Source: Leucogyrophana mollusca (taxonomy: Eukaryota; Basidiomycota; Agaricomycetes; Boletales). Taken from it: a DNA stretch of 64,000 bases. The translations under genes and the position numbers were made by a program. The notes under the pieces are model-generated. The model did no database searches. It was given only the letters and a program-made list of their open reading frames with translations, and was not told the DNA's origin. Positions 12,601 through 25,293 of this stretch are shown piece by piece. The DNA lies in the NCBI GenBank assembly GCA_021014945.1, contig MU266397.1, positions 1 through 64,000 on the forward strand. Direction: 5' to 3'. Each line of letters begins with the position of its first letter. Positions within the stretch are counted from its first letter, which is position 1.

Positions 12601-13815
12601 ATCCTTCATCAGTTGGTTGTACTTGTGGACTAAAAGGTTTCATGAGCAATGTCGACATCTCAGCAGGGAAGAGACTTACCGAGATCCGTAGAGCTTTTGA
12701 GGCCCGTATCGGCAATGAAACTGACCGTAGCAAGGAATCGCTTCGCGTTCCTGAGACATTCCATGACCATATTAACCTCTTCGCTTCTCAGTTGCGTTTC
12801 AATCCCCTCCAACGCTCTCTCAAGACTGAGCCAGAAGTTGATTTCCTGCGACGCTGTGCCAGAAGAAACGTCACGCGTGAGTTTGGTCACCGCTTGGATG
12901 GATTTAATCCACAAGTTGACATGACCGTGAAGGGTGTTCAAAAAAGTGCTGTCATTCAAGAGTTTGGCCGGGATGTGTGAAATGTTGGGACGCTGGCCCG
13001 ATGACTGTGCCTACAAGGAAGTTAGCGTCCGATTGACGGAACATGCAAGTGGGAAACCCACCAGCTCAACGGCTCGCTGGATCACGGGATGGATGACGAG
13101 GTGAGTTTCCGGGATTTCGACATTCTGTTGCAAGTGCAGTAGCGATAGCTCGAGCTCGGCAAACTTCTTCTTTGTCATGGGTATCCCTGCGCTACCACGG
13201 TAAACCTGAGAAGGACAAACACACTGGTCCCGACTTACCCATCTTGCTGTCGCCATCCTTGCCACCACCACGGGCGCCAACAAATGCATCAAACCAAGGT
13301 TTCACACCGCAGCTCACAACGGCGTGTAGACTTTCATAGGGTGTTTCCTCGCCACCGAATAGGTTTAAAATATGTAGTTGAGTAGCAAGAGGGCTCAAGG
13401 GATCCAGCGTTGGGCCGCGTTTTATGAGAGCGAGTGACGTGAGGTGGGAGGGAGAGTAGCTTAGCTGGGGTGTGAGATGATATGAGTATGACGGAGGCAC
13501 GTCCTCTGCTGCGTGTTAGAGTCATTAAAGATGCAATTTCGGACTCGGCTTACCCTCGCCGTCGTCTTTGACTTTCACCACGTAGATGACACCTCCGCCC
13601 TCGCTGGCGAACCGAGTTACCCGTTCATCGAACTCGTCATCGAAAACAGATTCCAGCTCGGCTGGAGAAGCGCCTAGCACGGGAGGCAGTAACGACATCA
13701 GATACGACCGGAAGAGGGATGTGTCGAAGAGTGAAGGCGTATCGACCGGGCTATCGTGCGGCAGTATGCCGTTCGAGTTCGCCAGCGGCGTCTGAGGGCC
13801 CTCCGGGGTCGACAT
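9676..13815 (-). CDS. dhc1: Cytoplasmic dynein heavy chain tail (split dhc1)
   Basis: Thirteen exons (13815-13554, 13505-13239, 13186-13062, 13010-12680, 12629-12060, 12000-11834, 11782-11705, 11651-11078, 11021-10771, 10719-10498, 10442-10313, 10261-10164, 10110-9676) sum to 3510 nt, 1169 residues, all phases consistent. The protein matches only the N-terminal tail (DHC_N1) of cytoplasmic dynein: early [55 protein letters not shown], then [23 protein letters not shown] and, near the end, [10 protein letters not shown] and [17 protein letters not shown]. It stops after ELEHHSIEG plus eight residues, before the linker and all AAA modules. In Agaricomycetes the heavy chain is encoded by two genes, dhc1 (dimerisation tail) and dhc2 (motor), so this is most likely the natural first half, not a truncation. 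The start at MSTPEG is a choice: the frame is open further upstream to 14334. Confidence 0.88.
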
Positions 13816-14334
13816 GACGGGAGATTGCGAGCGTGGGCCACCCGAAATGAGAGAAGTAGTCGAAGCGTTCGTCGATTTCGTTACAGTAGCGAATCCTTTC
13901 CAAAACCCTGCGGCTACTCCTGCTAAACGTCGAGGGAGTGTCTTCCGGTGGCTTGTGAAATAGTACTGCGCAGAAACATTGTCAGTACTCATTTTTCGCG
14001 ACTTTTCGAGGCTCATAACAGGAAGAGCTACCTTCTCTTGCTGCTCCGACCACGCTGTGAGTGAACGAGGCCTCCGCGCGTTGTGTGCTTGGAGCTTGTG
14101 ATCGTAGCTTCTGCCCTGAGTGATGAGTAGACGCGTTTTCAGCTTCCCAAAACCATTCCAATAATAATCGTAATTCAGTGAACTCCGATTCAAAGATAAG
14201 TCACTGCTAAGTCTCACTTGCGTTTCCTTAAGCTTGGTCCCATCCCTCCCAGTAATGACCAACACTACAGTTCCTCCAGCGACAAAGCCAACAGCAAAGA
14301 GCAACGGACAATTTCGATGCTGAAGTGAACTCAT
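13816..14334 (-). CDS. Unknown ORF with N-terminal membrane segment, in frame with dhc1
   Basis: From the ATG at 14334 the frame runs without a stop into the dhc1 start. It has an N-terminal hydrophobic stretch (about residues 11-28, LLFAVGFVAGGTVVLVIT), then charged sequence with YDYYWNGFGKLKTRLL, and, after a possible 66-nt intron (14031-13966, length divisible by three, so either isoform keeps frame), YYFTSHRKTLPRRLAG and GFWKGFATVTK. The single N-terminal anchor followed by a soluble domain resembles small mitochondrial inner-membrane proteins, but I do not recognise the family. It may be a separate gene whose true end lies in an unrecognised splice, or a long leader translated with dhc1. 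Tail domains of dynein have no membrane anchor, so a separate gene seems likelier. Confidence 0.4.
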
Positions 14335-14890
14335 GGTGAATCTGCATTCAATTTCGCGCGTTGATTTTTCTGGAGCAGCTTAGGTGCAATTTACATAAAT
14401 AATCTGTGTGGCGGACTGCGTCACTACTGCCACGTCTCCTGTGAGATGCGGCACATGCTGCCACCAAGTCCTCGGTTTTTTCGACAAGGTTACATTATCA
14501 TGTACCAGCAGTTAATATTGATACTTTACGCACAGCAGCAGATAAGTTCACTGTTCACTGGCAGACTTGTACTGTCCAAGAGGAGCCATTCTTGATAATT
14601 CACAAATCGGCGAGCGGCCTTCGGAAAAATGAACGCTTAATACACATATTTCTGGCTCTGTTCATTTGGCCAGTTGCCGGGTCTGAGGTCTGAAGGATGC
14701 TGAGGCTTGTAGCCAAAATCTGGAGCAGGGGTAGAGGTTTACTGAGTCAGCGCCCCCGAAATCAAACAACGGCCAAACAGACGCGTCTGTGGCAAAGTGA
14801 TGCCTTGAGCCATCGGAAAGCTCTTGTATTCTGCAATCGTCGAGCTTTTGTGACATCCAAGCCAAAGGACTTTCCCCCCACTACCGGGTA
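14335..14890. promoter_or_regulatory. Divergent intergenic region before ORC5
   Basis: About 555 bp between a minus-strand start (14334) and the ORC5 start (14891). A short plus-strand ORF at 14697-14891 ends where ORC5 begins and has no recognisable sequence. It is likely leader or promoter. Confidence 0.4.
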
Positions 14891-16827
14891 ATGGAATCTG
14901 AGAACGGCGACGTTATACAGGCCATTATACGCAAGCATCCTGGCTACCAGAAGTTCATCACTCATATCTCAGCTCTGACCGAATCGTATCTTCCGTCGTT
15001 CATCCACATCACTGACACCAATAACCTGCGTCTTACCTCCTCTGTTCTCGATGCTCTCTTTGGGAATGCCTCTTCTATGCCAGACTACCCGCCGATTCAC
15101 TACGCCCACATCAATGCGGTGGCATGCTTCAATACTCGCCTGTTCTTCGACACTGTTTTGAATAGCCTCTCCAATTGGAAAGTCAGCTGGGAGAACGGAT
15201 GTCGGAACTGGCCTGGAGACGACACACAGAGATTCAACGACACCGTCGATAGCTTCTTCCATGGCCTTAGAATACTGCGCGCCCAAACTCCCCAGGGACC
15301 AAGCACGGCGGCAAAGGGTAAAGAGAAAGAGAAGGACATCGAACCCGCGCAAGAAGAACCTGTCATGATACTAGTCGTTGAGAAAGCTGAGAGACTTGCG
15401 GAAAACCTGCCTGAACTAATAGTGCCGTTGTCGCGCCTAGCTGAGCTGGCAAGTAACCTTCGCTCATCTCTATTTTTCATGGTCTCACTGTTTGACGAAG
15501 ACTCACTGATTCCCCCGTTCTTTATCTGTAGTCGCAGGTACGGATATCGGTCGCATTTTTATCTTCTGTACGGTGGGAGGATATCAAACCACCCCTTGGC
15601 GCCTCTCCGGATCCGTACTGCATCGACGTAGAGCCACCGAACAAGGAAGGTTCGTCCGCTTGTCACATTCGTTCCCACATAACGTACCAACGCTCGTTGT
15701 TCTGTAGATTGCATCCAAAGGCTCGTTTCTGTTTTCCGTTCAGTCTGCCTCGCGCGACAGGCGTCGAACGTAACAGATAAGACATATCACCCCGCCTTAC
15801 TGCCGCTTTATGAACACTATGCAGCAGTGGTCTACAGCGTCTGTGGTCTATATACGCGTGATCCAAACGAGCTTCAATATATCGCGGCCGCGCGTTGGCC
15901 AGGCTTCGTGAAGCCTGTACTGGCAGAACACGAACGAGTCGTGGCAGAATCGCGATCTCAAGAGCCTTCCGGAGAGGATACCGAGGGTGAACTAGACGTT
16001 GACTTAATTCCTCCGACCGAGGAAGCTCGCATGCGGTTGACCCGATACTTCACCCCTTCTTTAACTGCAGCCCTCGATGTTCTTTATCCGCGCCTGACGA
16101 ACGCAGCAGAGTGGGCCATGGAGCACGACCCTGACCTCGAGGCAATGTCCACCGGAACACGTCGCAGCGACCATGTGAAGCGAGCTACCGAAACCAGCAA
16201 CCTCGGCGTCAACAACCTGCCACGGATGTCAAAGTTCATCCTCATTGCAGCATTTCTAGCATCGACTAATCCGGCAAAGTCGGATATGCGAATGTTTGGC
16301 CGGGGAGCGGACGAGAGAAAGAAAAGACGGCGCAAGGGGGGATCACCAAAAAAGAGCAGGAGTCAAAGCGCGGTTGCGAAGGTACAGTGTTATTACCAGG
16401 CAACAGGTCCTTCAAACTTAGATTGTCGCCTTGCAGATTCCACAGCGGCTCTTGGGGCCTGCTGCATTCCCCCTGGATCGACTTCTAGCCATTCTTGGTG
16501 CATTACTGGAGGAGAATGATGTCGAGACTCGCCCCCATGCTGCGGAGTATAAGTTGTCGGGCGAGTACACGGAGATGGAGGTCGGACGAGCACAAGTTTA
16601 TGCCGCGGTAAATTATCTGACAGCTGATGGCTTTGACGTTCCCCACTCATGATCCTCCCGTGCAGATAAGCGAGCTCACCTCGACACGCTCGTTACACCG
16701 AATGACGGCGCCCGACAGGCTAGATGGACCTCCGATGTTCAAGTGTGGCATATCGTACGAAGTGGCGCTTGCGCTCGCAAAAGGTTTGGGGGTGCCCTTG
16801 AGCGACTTGATGTGGGATCCCGCATAG
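14891..16827 (+). CDS. ORC5: Origin recognition complex subunit 5
   Basis: Component of the six-subunit complex that marks replication origins in the nucleus. Five exons (14891-15448, 15538-15649, 15708-16381, 16437-16607, 16666-16827) give 558 residues. The first intron is GC-AG (CTG|gcaagt); only this donor restores the ISVAFLSSVRWEDIKPPLG reading. Seen: an AAA-like N-terminal domain with MILVVEKAERLAE at the Walker B/sensor position, the PPLG segment, and the C-terminal region LPRMSKFILIAAFLASTNPAKSD, typical of ORC5, followed by a Lys/Arg block (KKRRRKGG) that could be a nuclear signal, then RLLAILGALL and the winged-helix end. The expected Walker A GxxGxGKT is not visible: the corresponding stretch reads ITDTNNLRLTSS. 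Nucleotide binding may be lost, or an upstream exon missed. Confidence 0.85.
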
Positions 16828-17262
16828 TACAGTACATACATATGAAGATACATTCAGGACCAGGATAGATGTCGATTTTTAATTATAATATAATAATGTT
16901 TGACCGGACGTACGAATGGTTCGCACTGAGTTTTCCACACCATTGGCACAGCATTACATTATACTTACCCGAGAAATATTGGACACCCAATTTTACCGTA
17001 ACGTTACTGTTGTCTGACACTGCTCATACATATACCCATCATTTACGGATTATATCCTCACTGTCAACGCTTCAACCAGACGAATTTTCACGAATAACGT
17101 ATCCTTATCCTACCGGAAAGATTAGGTCACCGTGGGTGCTATCAGACTCGGCACTGAGCCCCAGTCTAATTACAGACACTCAGGCACCCACCAAAAGTCG
17201 ACACTCTCATCGCCCACAACCTGGCGCAATAGGTCGTTCCACCCCATATCCCGCAGTCTTCG
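16828..17262. other. Intergenic, ORC5 to peptide transporter
   Basis: AT-rich stretch of about 435 bp with no coding ORF and no repeat that I can see. It presumably holds the ORC5 3' end and the transporter promoter. Confidence 0.4.
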
Positions 17263-20200
17263 ATGCCTTTCGAGCTCGACTCCGACGTCTCAGCCTTTCC
17301 CCTACATCGACTCGGCCCAAAACAATCTATCGAGCTTGAAAGTGAATCCAGTAAGGAAAAACTGGCGGATGAGGAACGAGTTCGACGGCTCAGTGGAGGT
17401 GGGTCTTGTGATAACGCGCTCCGAGACGACCGCAAATGCTCATTCACGTCCTTTTGTATCAGCAACGGTGTTGACAGTAAGCACATCTCCGATATCTGCC
17501 GCGAGAGCTTTCCATAACTGCTTCATTCCAGGACTATCACAGTGTGGAGATTGACAGCTCGAATTTTGACGACCCAAATCTTGACCCATCACAAGCTGCT
17601 GAGTTTGATGACGAGTCGCCTTACCCAGAGGTCCGCTCTGCCGTTGCCAATACGGATGACCAGTCGATACCAGTATTGACCCTACGGACCTGGGTCATCG
17701 GTCTGGCGTGGGCAATTGTAATGCCAGGAGTTAACCAGTTCTTCTTCTTTCGATATCCCTCCGTCCCCATTACGGGTATTGTCGCTCAGCTGCTGTCATT
17801 TCCCCTCGGTCGACTGTGGGCAGCCTATCTGCCCCGAATACGGATCTTGGGTGTCTCTCTGAATCCTGGTCCATTTACGATAAAGGAGCATGTGCTGATA
17901 ACGGTCGGTACTTGTCTAACAATTTGTTTACTTGAACCTGACCATGCTTCGTACCGCATTGTAGATCATGGCTTCTGTTGGAGCCCAGAGCGCTTACGCC
18001 GTGAGTTCACGATCCATATGCGAAAGGGGGCATGCTCACTCACCGGCCCTAAAATTAGACCGATATCGTTGCCGTTCAGAGAGTATACTATAACCAAAAG
18101 TACAGTTTTAGCTGTGAGTTTCCCGTAAGCTTGCTCTCAGTTTACGTCTCAGCAGTTTTTACTGGTCTAGACCAATGGTTCATAATGATATCGTCGCAAC
18201 TTATCGGCTTCTCTGCTGGGGGGATTGCACGGCGTTTTCTCGTGTCGCCCCCCAGCATGATCTGGCCTGCGACACTCGTCAGCTGCGCGCTATTCAACAC
18301 TCTACATTCGCAACAGTACGCCGGCATAGGCCACTTGGGCGGAATTAGCCGAGAACGGTTTTTCGGCTATGTTTTCACATGTTCATTCCTCTGGTGTACG
18401 TTTTACGCCCATTCTCGAGCCACCTAGCTGAGCTGATGGAAGTGCCCTGACCAGACTTCTTCCCTGGATACCTGTGTACGAGTTTCCTTCTCTGTCTTTG
18501 GGACGACTTGCTGAGGAGTTCGCTGCAGTCCAGGCCCTGTCATATTTCTCGTGGGTCACCTGGATATACCCAGAGGATGCAGGTAAGACTGAACTTGAAA
18601 ACCTGTTGGGTTCGAACCATAGCTCAAACCCTCTCTTTCAGTAATTGCGCAGCTTTTTGGGTATGAGCTTTCTTTCACCGCATAGTCTACATCAGATTGT
18701 TGACCATCTCGGCGTTAGTTATGTCCATGGAATGGCAAGTCACGCACATCCCACATGCGACGTCAAACTAATCGGGCACTGTTCTTAGGGCATGTCTGTG
18801 ATTACTTTTGATTGGAGCCAGATTGCGTAGGTGTTACAGGTCAAGTATTTATGCGTCGTCATTAATTCCCATTTGAACGCAGTTATATCGGCTCTCCGCT
18901 CGCAACACCTTGTGAGGCGCGAGATTTGGCCTCTCGAGAACAGATTTACTGAACCCATTTACACTAGGGTGGGCCAGCGCCAATATATTCGGCGGCTTTG
19001 TACTCTTTTACTGTGTGTCGCCTTGCATTCTCTCGACCGTCTCCATTAATCACCGTCTTGTAACAGGGTTAATTACGCCCATACTATATGTCCGTGCCGT
19101 TCCAGCGTCCGAAGTCGAGCATGACTGACCTCATTGCAGTTCACTAACACTTGGTACTCGCTGTACATGCCGTCAGTTCACAAGCACTTCCTACGCCCCA
19201 GTTGCTCACTTTTCCTGTGTGCATTTAGCATATCGTCCCGGCTCTCTTACGATAACAAGCAACAATCTTACAACGTTTCACGAATACTAACGAAAGAATA
19301 CACTTTTGACGCCCAGGCGTATCGGGACTATAGCCCGGTTTTCCTTTCGTAAGTGAAGCTGTCGCAGCCAGTCTCCCATGTCAGCCAACTTACCGATGCA
19401 ATTTAGAACGACTTTTGCGATGTCATATGGGTGAGCGAATATGATTTAGAAGTTATCTTTCCTGACGATGATTTTATTAGCCTGTCGTTTGCATCGATCA
19501 CTGGTGTGTTTATATATTTCCCCCGCAAATTCGTCTGCATGGAATGAATGCCGATCTTTAGCCACTCTGGTGCACGCATTCATCTACTTCCGAAAACAAA
19601 TCATCCACCAAGCCCGACGGTCGCTCCGGGAGCAAGCCGACATCCATGCCCGACTTATGAACCGATATCCCCAAGGTATCCCCTTTCTTACAGCGATTGG
19701 CTTGTTGGTTGCTGACCTATCGGCTAAAGTCCCTGATCTATGGTACCTCGCCCTATTTGCTGTGATGTTTGCGCTCGGCGTCATCAGCATCGAGCTTTGG
19801 CCCACGGATATGCCAGTATGGGCTTTTGTGATTGCCTTGTTGATCGGTGGGTATCCCTTGGGTCATTTTGGTATGCGAGGTTTTCATTCCAACTTTTCTT
19901 CAGCCTTCACATACGTTATTCCATGTGGGATGATACAGGCCATTACTAACCAACAAATCGGCCTCAAGTGCGTTCTCACATTGTATCCGCTGAGAGGACA
20001 CTAATAATTGAGCGCACTCACTTCAGCGTCGTTACGGAGCTCATCATAGGGTTAGATCTAACACACTGACTTCTTTCGATATATTGAAGAGATTTACACC
20101 TAGATACGCATTACCCGGCCGCCCAATCGCCATGATGATGTTCAAGACGTGGGGTTATATTGTATGTGCTCTGGCTTCCCTAGGTGCCGCCCACACTGAC

Positions 20201-21717
20201 GGGTGCGATTCAGACGATGACCCAAGCGCTCACCTTCACCGCCGACTTCAAGCTTGGTCACTACATGAAGATTCCGCCCCGGCAGATGTTTTGGTGCCAG
20301 GTTGGTTTCCCGCCCTTCTGCCCGAAGCGTGCTCAAACCTCAGATAGATCGTTGCCACCGCCCTCGCCGGAAGTACCCAGCTTGCTGTTCAAGCATGGAT
20401 GTTTGAGAATATACCGTAGGACCTGATCCATACGATCTTATACTTCTACTGATCATGTTAAACAGAGATATGTGTTCACAGACCCAGAAGGATGGGTGCG
20501 TTGCTCTTCTCGTAGCAAGATGTATCGGAAATAACAAATGTACCTCAGATTCACATGTCCAAGTACCGCGGTATTTGGATCAGCCTCCATCATTTGGGGT
20601 ATGCGTTTCTTAATGACTACTCCAAGTGGTGTCTCACTTGATGTATAGGTGTTGTGGGACCCAGGCTGCAGTTTTCCAGCGGCCAATTGTACAAGTGAGG
20701 CCAAGTTTTCAGTCCTGTCTTACGTTTATGACTTGTCTGACCTTCTTGCTTCCAGTCGTACGAGCTATTCATTATCTACAATAAAAGTTCTATCGTGTTG
20801 ACCGGACTGCAGCGCTCTTATTTTTCTTTTTAATTGGCGCGGTTGCCCCGATTATACCGTGGCTCGTGATGAAACGATACCCTAATAGCTTCATGAGATA
20901 CATAAAGTGCGTTTGCGGCAATCCTCATGAGTTATGCCTTCTGACGTGTCGACAGTTTGTGGGTCTGCAGCGACGACGGAATGCCTCCAAACACTCACTT
21001 AATTTTTAAGCCCCCTTATATTCAACGGAACCTACTTGATACCCCCAGCAACTGCGGTCAACTATGTTCCTTGGGCGTGAGTTCTGGCTGTCTATCGTGC
21101 GAGTCCCATCTCACGAGGTTATGAACAGTTTGGTTGGATTCATCTTCCAGTTTGTGATCAGAAGGTTTGTCTAACGACATGCACTTGATTGAGCCTCCTA
21201 AGCAGCCTTTGCCTGCAGACGAAACTTTTCGTGGTGGACAAAATACAACTGTGAGCCCCCTGCTTCGATTCTGTGACTCGTCTAACGTATAACTAGATGT
21301 CACTTCGGCCGCCCTGGACGCTGGTCTCGCTGTGTCCGCCTGCTTTATATTCTTTGTGTGCGTTTCGATCTCAGGTGTCGTCCCTATCAGAGTATTGATT
21401 ATCATTCGACGCAGTCTACAATACCCAAAAAATGGAACGGTGGGGACGCCGACTTCGTCTGATACCTTTAATTACTCATATTTGACTACAGATAGGGCTA
21501 CATACTGTGCAGAGTTGGTGGGGAAACCGAGTACGTATTCCTTGATGAGTTCGGTGCACTTTGCTCACTACGGCCGGCAGGTATGGAGAACCGGTGCCGA
21601 CTATAATGGTACCCCCGTTCGTGGACTTGGACCTGAGGGAACGTTTGGGTGCGTTTGATGCATGCTCGCAGTTAAAATTTATACTGAAGACCACTCGGCA
21701 GCCCCAGTTCGTGGTAG
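17263..21717 (+). CDS. OPT-family oligopeptide transporter
   Basis: Proton-coupled membrane transporter for small peptides (possibly glutathione). More than 20 short introns break the frame, but successive exons join to a continuous OPT sequence: [141 protein letters not shown], the TM segment [60 protein letters not shown] and a C-terminal TFGPSSW. The intron at 18735-18788 is GC-AG. Two points are unresolved: how the first exon (17263, acidic, MPFELDSDV) joins [10 protein letters not shown] near 17535, and a phase mismatch near 20700-20815 that could be a mis-seen intron or a frameshift. Otherwise it looks intact. Confidence 0.85.
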
Positions 21718-21967
21718 CAATGTAGAAGCATGTCACTAGATCTAGAGCCTGTGGTGATATAAAGGACTTGTTTATCAGGACTGTAGGATGTACCATTAAT
21801 TTCTATCTGTACTCATTGCAACAATCTTGCATAGCTATCCATGTTGTTCGCAATTGCAAACTCCCACCCCCGAAGCGCTAGAACTCCCAATGGTATGATC
21901 GTTATATCTCGTAAGACATGGCTCTACATAATTGTCCCGGATTCGGGTTTCACCATAAATCGACTGC
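21718..21967. other. Short convergent intergenic region
   Basis: 250 bp between the 3' ends of the transporter and the decarboxylase. Nothing recognisable. Confidence 0.4.
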
Positions 21968-23937
21968 CTACTCAGTCTTTTCCTTCCCTACCGTCGTGGC
22001 CACCCCGGGAACATCGCCCAGACGATTTCCAACTTTAACCTTCTGACCCGCCTTCACCGCAAACTCGAACGATTTCGGAGCCTCGAACACGAGTACGATG
22101 GTGCTTCCGAGACAGAAACCACCCATTTCTTGCGCTGGCGTTAATGGCTGGCCGTTCAACAGAGGAGATGCTGCCGAATAAACTGCTTCGGTATATGTCC
22201 CGGGAGGTGGAGGACGGCCGCGGACGTTGGTGCGCAATGCCTGAGCCACATTATCAACCGCTGTCCAGTATGAAATGTGGTGCCAAGCCATACCGTATCA
22301 AAGTTTATCTTGATGCTGCCGACGTTAGTGGCGCCAACGGGTATCATACCGAAGAACCCATGTCTCCAGCGTCCAAGGAGAGCGACTCTTTCATTGAGGA
22401 CAAATAGATTTTGCAATCGTTTCGCCATATAAGGAGAGACAGAAAACAGTTCGCCTAGGGAGTCGCACAATATATTAACTGCAGCGCATTGAATGAAAGG
22501 TAAACGTCACCATACCAACAAAATGCCTCCTCTTCTCAACCACCCAAGCGGTTGGACTATGGAACCGATGGTAATCTCCAGGGGCGAGGTATATGACCGA
22601 AAAGTACAGCGCATTGCCTTCCTTTACGCTCGTGCCAGATGTGCTCCTCTTTCGTTCGAATGTCGGTCGTTCAAGTGTTGATCGTACACCCATTTCCCGA
22701 GCAACAGAGGCGTCATGGGCAAGAGTTTCTTGCAGAGTACCCTCCTGTTCAACTGAAGCATCGATTTGATCGCCGTGTTTCTTCGGTACGCCTGCCTCAC
22801 TTTCCGAGGAAGATCTTGACCGTGCTATTGGGGGCGTGACGGATCCCGGTGTCGATGGCGTCGACAATCCGAGAAGTTGGTCGAGACTGTACTCGATGCC
22901 GTTCACGTTGGCAAATTCACGGTCGTCGACTATCGACATCTCCCTGTTTGGAGGGAATTCTATGACAGTCGAAGTGGGTGAGGCTGGGCTACTCGGGTCC
23001 GAATGCTCTACGCCGAGAAGCGCATCAAGTGAATATGTTATTCCTTTGACCTGCTCCACCCGAAGGTTTTCTATGGTTCCGAAATGAAGCACGGTGCCGT
23101 CGGCTGGACTGACCTGATAAAATATGAGTACGACTGCGAGGAAATCATACGGACACCTACTATGACAGCATTGTCCACAGGTCTTGCTCCAGCTTTTAGT
23201 TTCCGATAAAAGAATTCTCCTAAGCTACGGTACTGTTTTAAGTCAGCAGGTTCAATCTCCTCCAAATTACAACCAAAGACATAGGCATAAACCCGGATGC
23301 CGTAGGGTCGAACCCATACGGGGAGCTCGAGTGAGTTGAAGTATCCCCATACGCGAGACATGTTGCGGAGAGGGAGAGCACCCAGAACGTGAACCTATCA
23401 TGGCAGGTGATGAGGAAAGATATCATAAGTGCCCATTTACAGCGACGCACTTGCCATGGCCCTTTCAGTTTGATAATTTCATGTCCATCACTGTCTACAT
23501 GAACCTCTTTCTCGGCGCGTGCAGCTTTCTTGCGGTATTGTATGGCTACAAGAAGAAGTGCGCCGACTGCCAGAGGAAGGGGGTACCATTTGGTAGGGGT
23601 TTCAGTCCATGCTGTGATGAGCCTCCCTAGAAGGAAGTCAGTCTAGTTTTCGGGGATATGAGTAGGCGTATAGACACGCACGGTATAGCGGAATGTATTG
23701 TGTTCCAGGGAGCGGTGGCGGTGTCTCTGGAGGTATCGCATTTTTGGTAGAGAACGACCTTCTCAACGCGCCTCTTCTAAATGAGCGCACTGTCCCAGAC
23801 AAGCTGATTCTACGCTTGACAAAAACTCGAGAAAAAAGAGAGGACGAAGAATTTGCAGCTGCGGTCGTCGTCGTCGAGATGGCATGAGAGGCGGCCTGGA
23901 AAGGCTTCTTGCCCTTAATAATAGCCTTGTAGAGCAT
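21968..23937 (-). CDS. PSD1: Phosphatidylserine decarboxylase, mitochondrial type
   Basis: Converts phosphatidylserine to phosphatidylethanolamine at the inner mitochondrial membrane. The N-terminus is Ser/Arg-rich ([28 protein letters not shown]) like a mitochondrial presequence; a membrane segment follows in the next exon ([18 protein letters not shown]). Then come [80 protein letters not shown] and [16 protein letters not shown]. The autocatalytic processing motif LGST is present near the C-terminus ([16 protein letters not shown]), where Ser becomes the pyruvoyl group. There are at least six introns; the first ends at the distal AG (catcacag), because the nearer one gives a stop. A Ser-rich, acidic insertion sits between the DG motif and the YFSV segment. 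It appears intact. Confidence 0.92.
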
Positions 23938-25293
23938 TTATATCATAAATTCCAGTATTGAATAATGAGCTCAATGTTAGATAGTAAATGTTGGGCGGGA
24001 TTGGTTCGTCGCACTGAAGAATATGAATAGCACGAACAAGTGGCCTGGAATCACGCAGCAGCGCTAAGTACGTCGACAGAAAAGGCAAGAGCTTTAGAAA
24101 CTAACAATAGCAAACAAACACCTGACCATTTGACGCCAAGGGCCCATAGTGCCCGAAACTTGAGCCTTGATCAAGATTTTAAATTAGGTCTCCAATAATG
24201 TAGCGCCGGAAGAGCGGTATATTTCGAACGCGTATTACGGGATCCGTCGGTATGTTGCCTGTGAGTGGACTGTCGAATTTTCAGCTGTTATCGGATCTAT
24301 CGCTCATGAGATTACCTATAAGTACTTGTAATCGATCAGGATCTGATTATTGCGGTGCGGGTATATTAAACCACAGCTTACTGCTTGGAGCATCGTTAGC
24401 GAAGCGGTTTCAGATATAGAAGAAAAGCATTCCACCACATTAGCCCAACATGTCTCTAGGTGAGCGCCCATAAGCTGCTGGAGTTGGAGTGGGGACCGGA
24501 GTGCGCCATGGCCGCAGTGGTTCCCCATGGTCCCCTGGTTGATTAACTGAGTCAGCTCGTAGCGCAGCTCAAGCGGTGTTCCTAGTGCGGTTCCACCCTC
24601 CACCGTAGCCTTGTACACCATACGCAGGCTCACCCAACTCGGACTGCTCCACTGCCTACCTCTCAATTGGCATACACCAGGCTTTGATTCCAGTTGTCAA
24701 AGACCTCTGTTATCTGCACAAACGGTTGAACGCACAGGACTTCTAATATGACCCAAACAACACTCAAGGAATCACGACGCCTAGTCAATCCCTTCCATAT
24801 ACCTTCAACAGCAGCCCAGCCCAGCCCATCGGGAAATTATCCTGTCACGGCCACCAATCCGTCATCGCAGACGGCATACGCGTAAAAATGATATCACAGA
24901 CGCCTCCTTGTACTGCTGCCTTCCGGGCTCTTAGATAGTGTTCTTGATGAAGCGTGGTATTGGGCCAGCTCGTACGGTAGTTCGATCGCTATGAATCGGC
25001 CTGACTGCCGACACCGGGGGGGAGGGCTGGCAGCCCCCGGACGAATATCATGCGCAGTCTCGAGGCCAGGGAATGCATTGCGCCGCGGATGAGACTCCTC
25101 ACCCAGGTCCCCCGGGAGCTGTGTGCTTAAAGATGGAAGAAGGCCAGAGATGACGCATGCACATGGGCTGTTTGACGACTGGTGTCGAAATGTTGCTAGA
25201 GACGTTCAAACGGTACCTGGCCTCAGTCAGGAAAGTAGACGCAAGTAAATGTAAAGGATCCCTATAGTCATACGAAGAACACTAATATTATTG
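23938..25293. other. Gene-free stretch with a possible F-box-type relic
   Basis: About 1.35 kb without a convincing gene. A minus-strand ORF at 24316-24666 contains LRYELTQLINQG and SPLQLQQLMGAHLETCW, loosely like the segment that follows the F-box in a large Agaricomycete family (LxYxxEL...G...SPxERLxxL...W). The match is by memory of a pattern only and the ORF is short. 25010-25040 is a G/C-rich run. Confidence 0.25.

Noticed and set aside
18607..18618. ggttcgaacc inside an OPT intron resembles a pol III B-box
   Set aside because: No A-box, arm pairing or repeat context; likely chance within a spliced intron.
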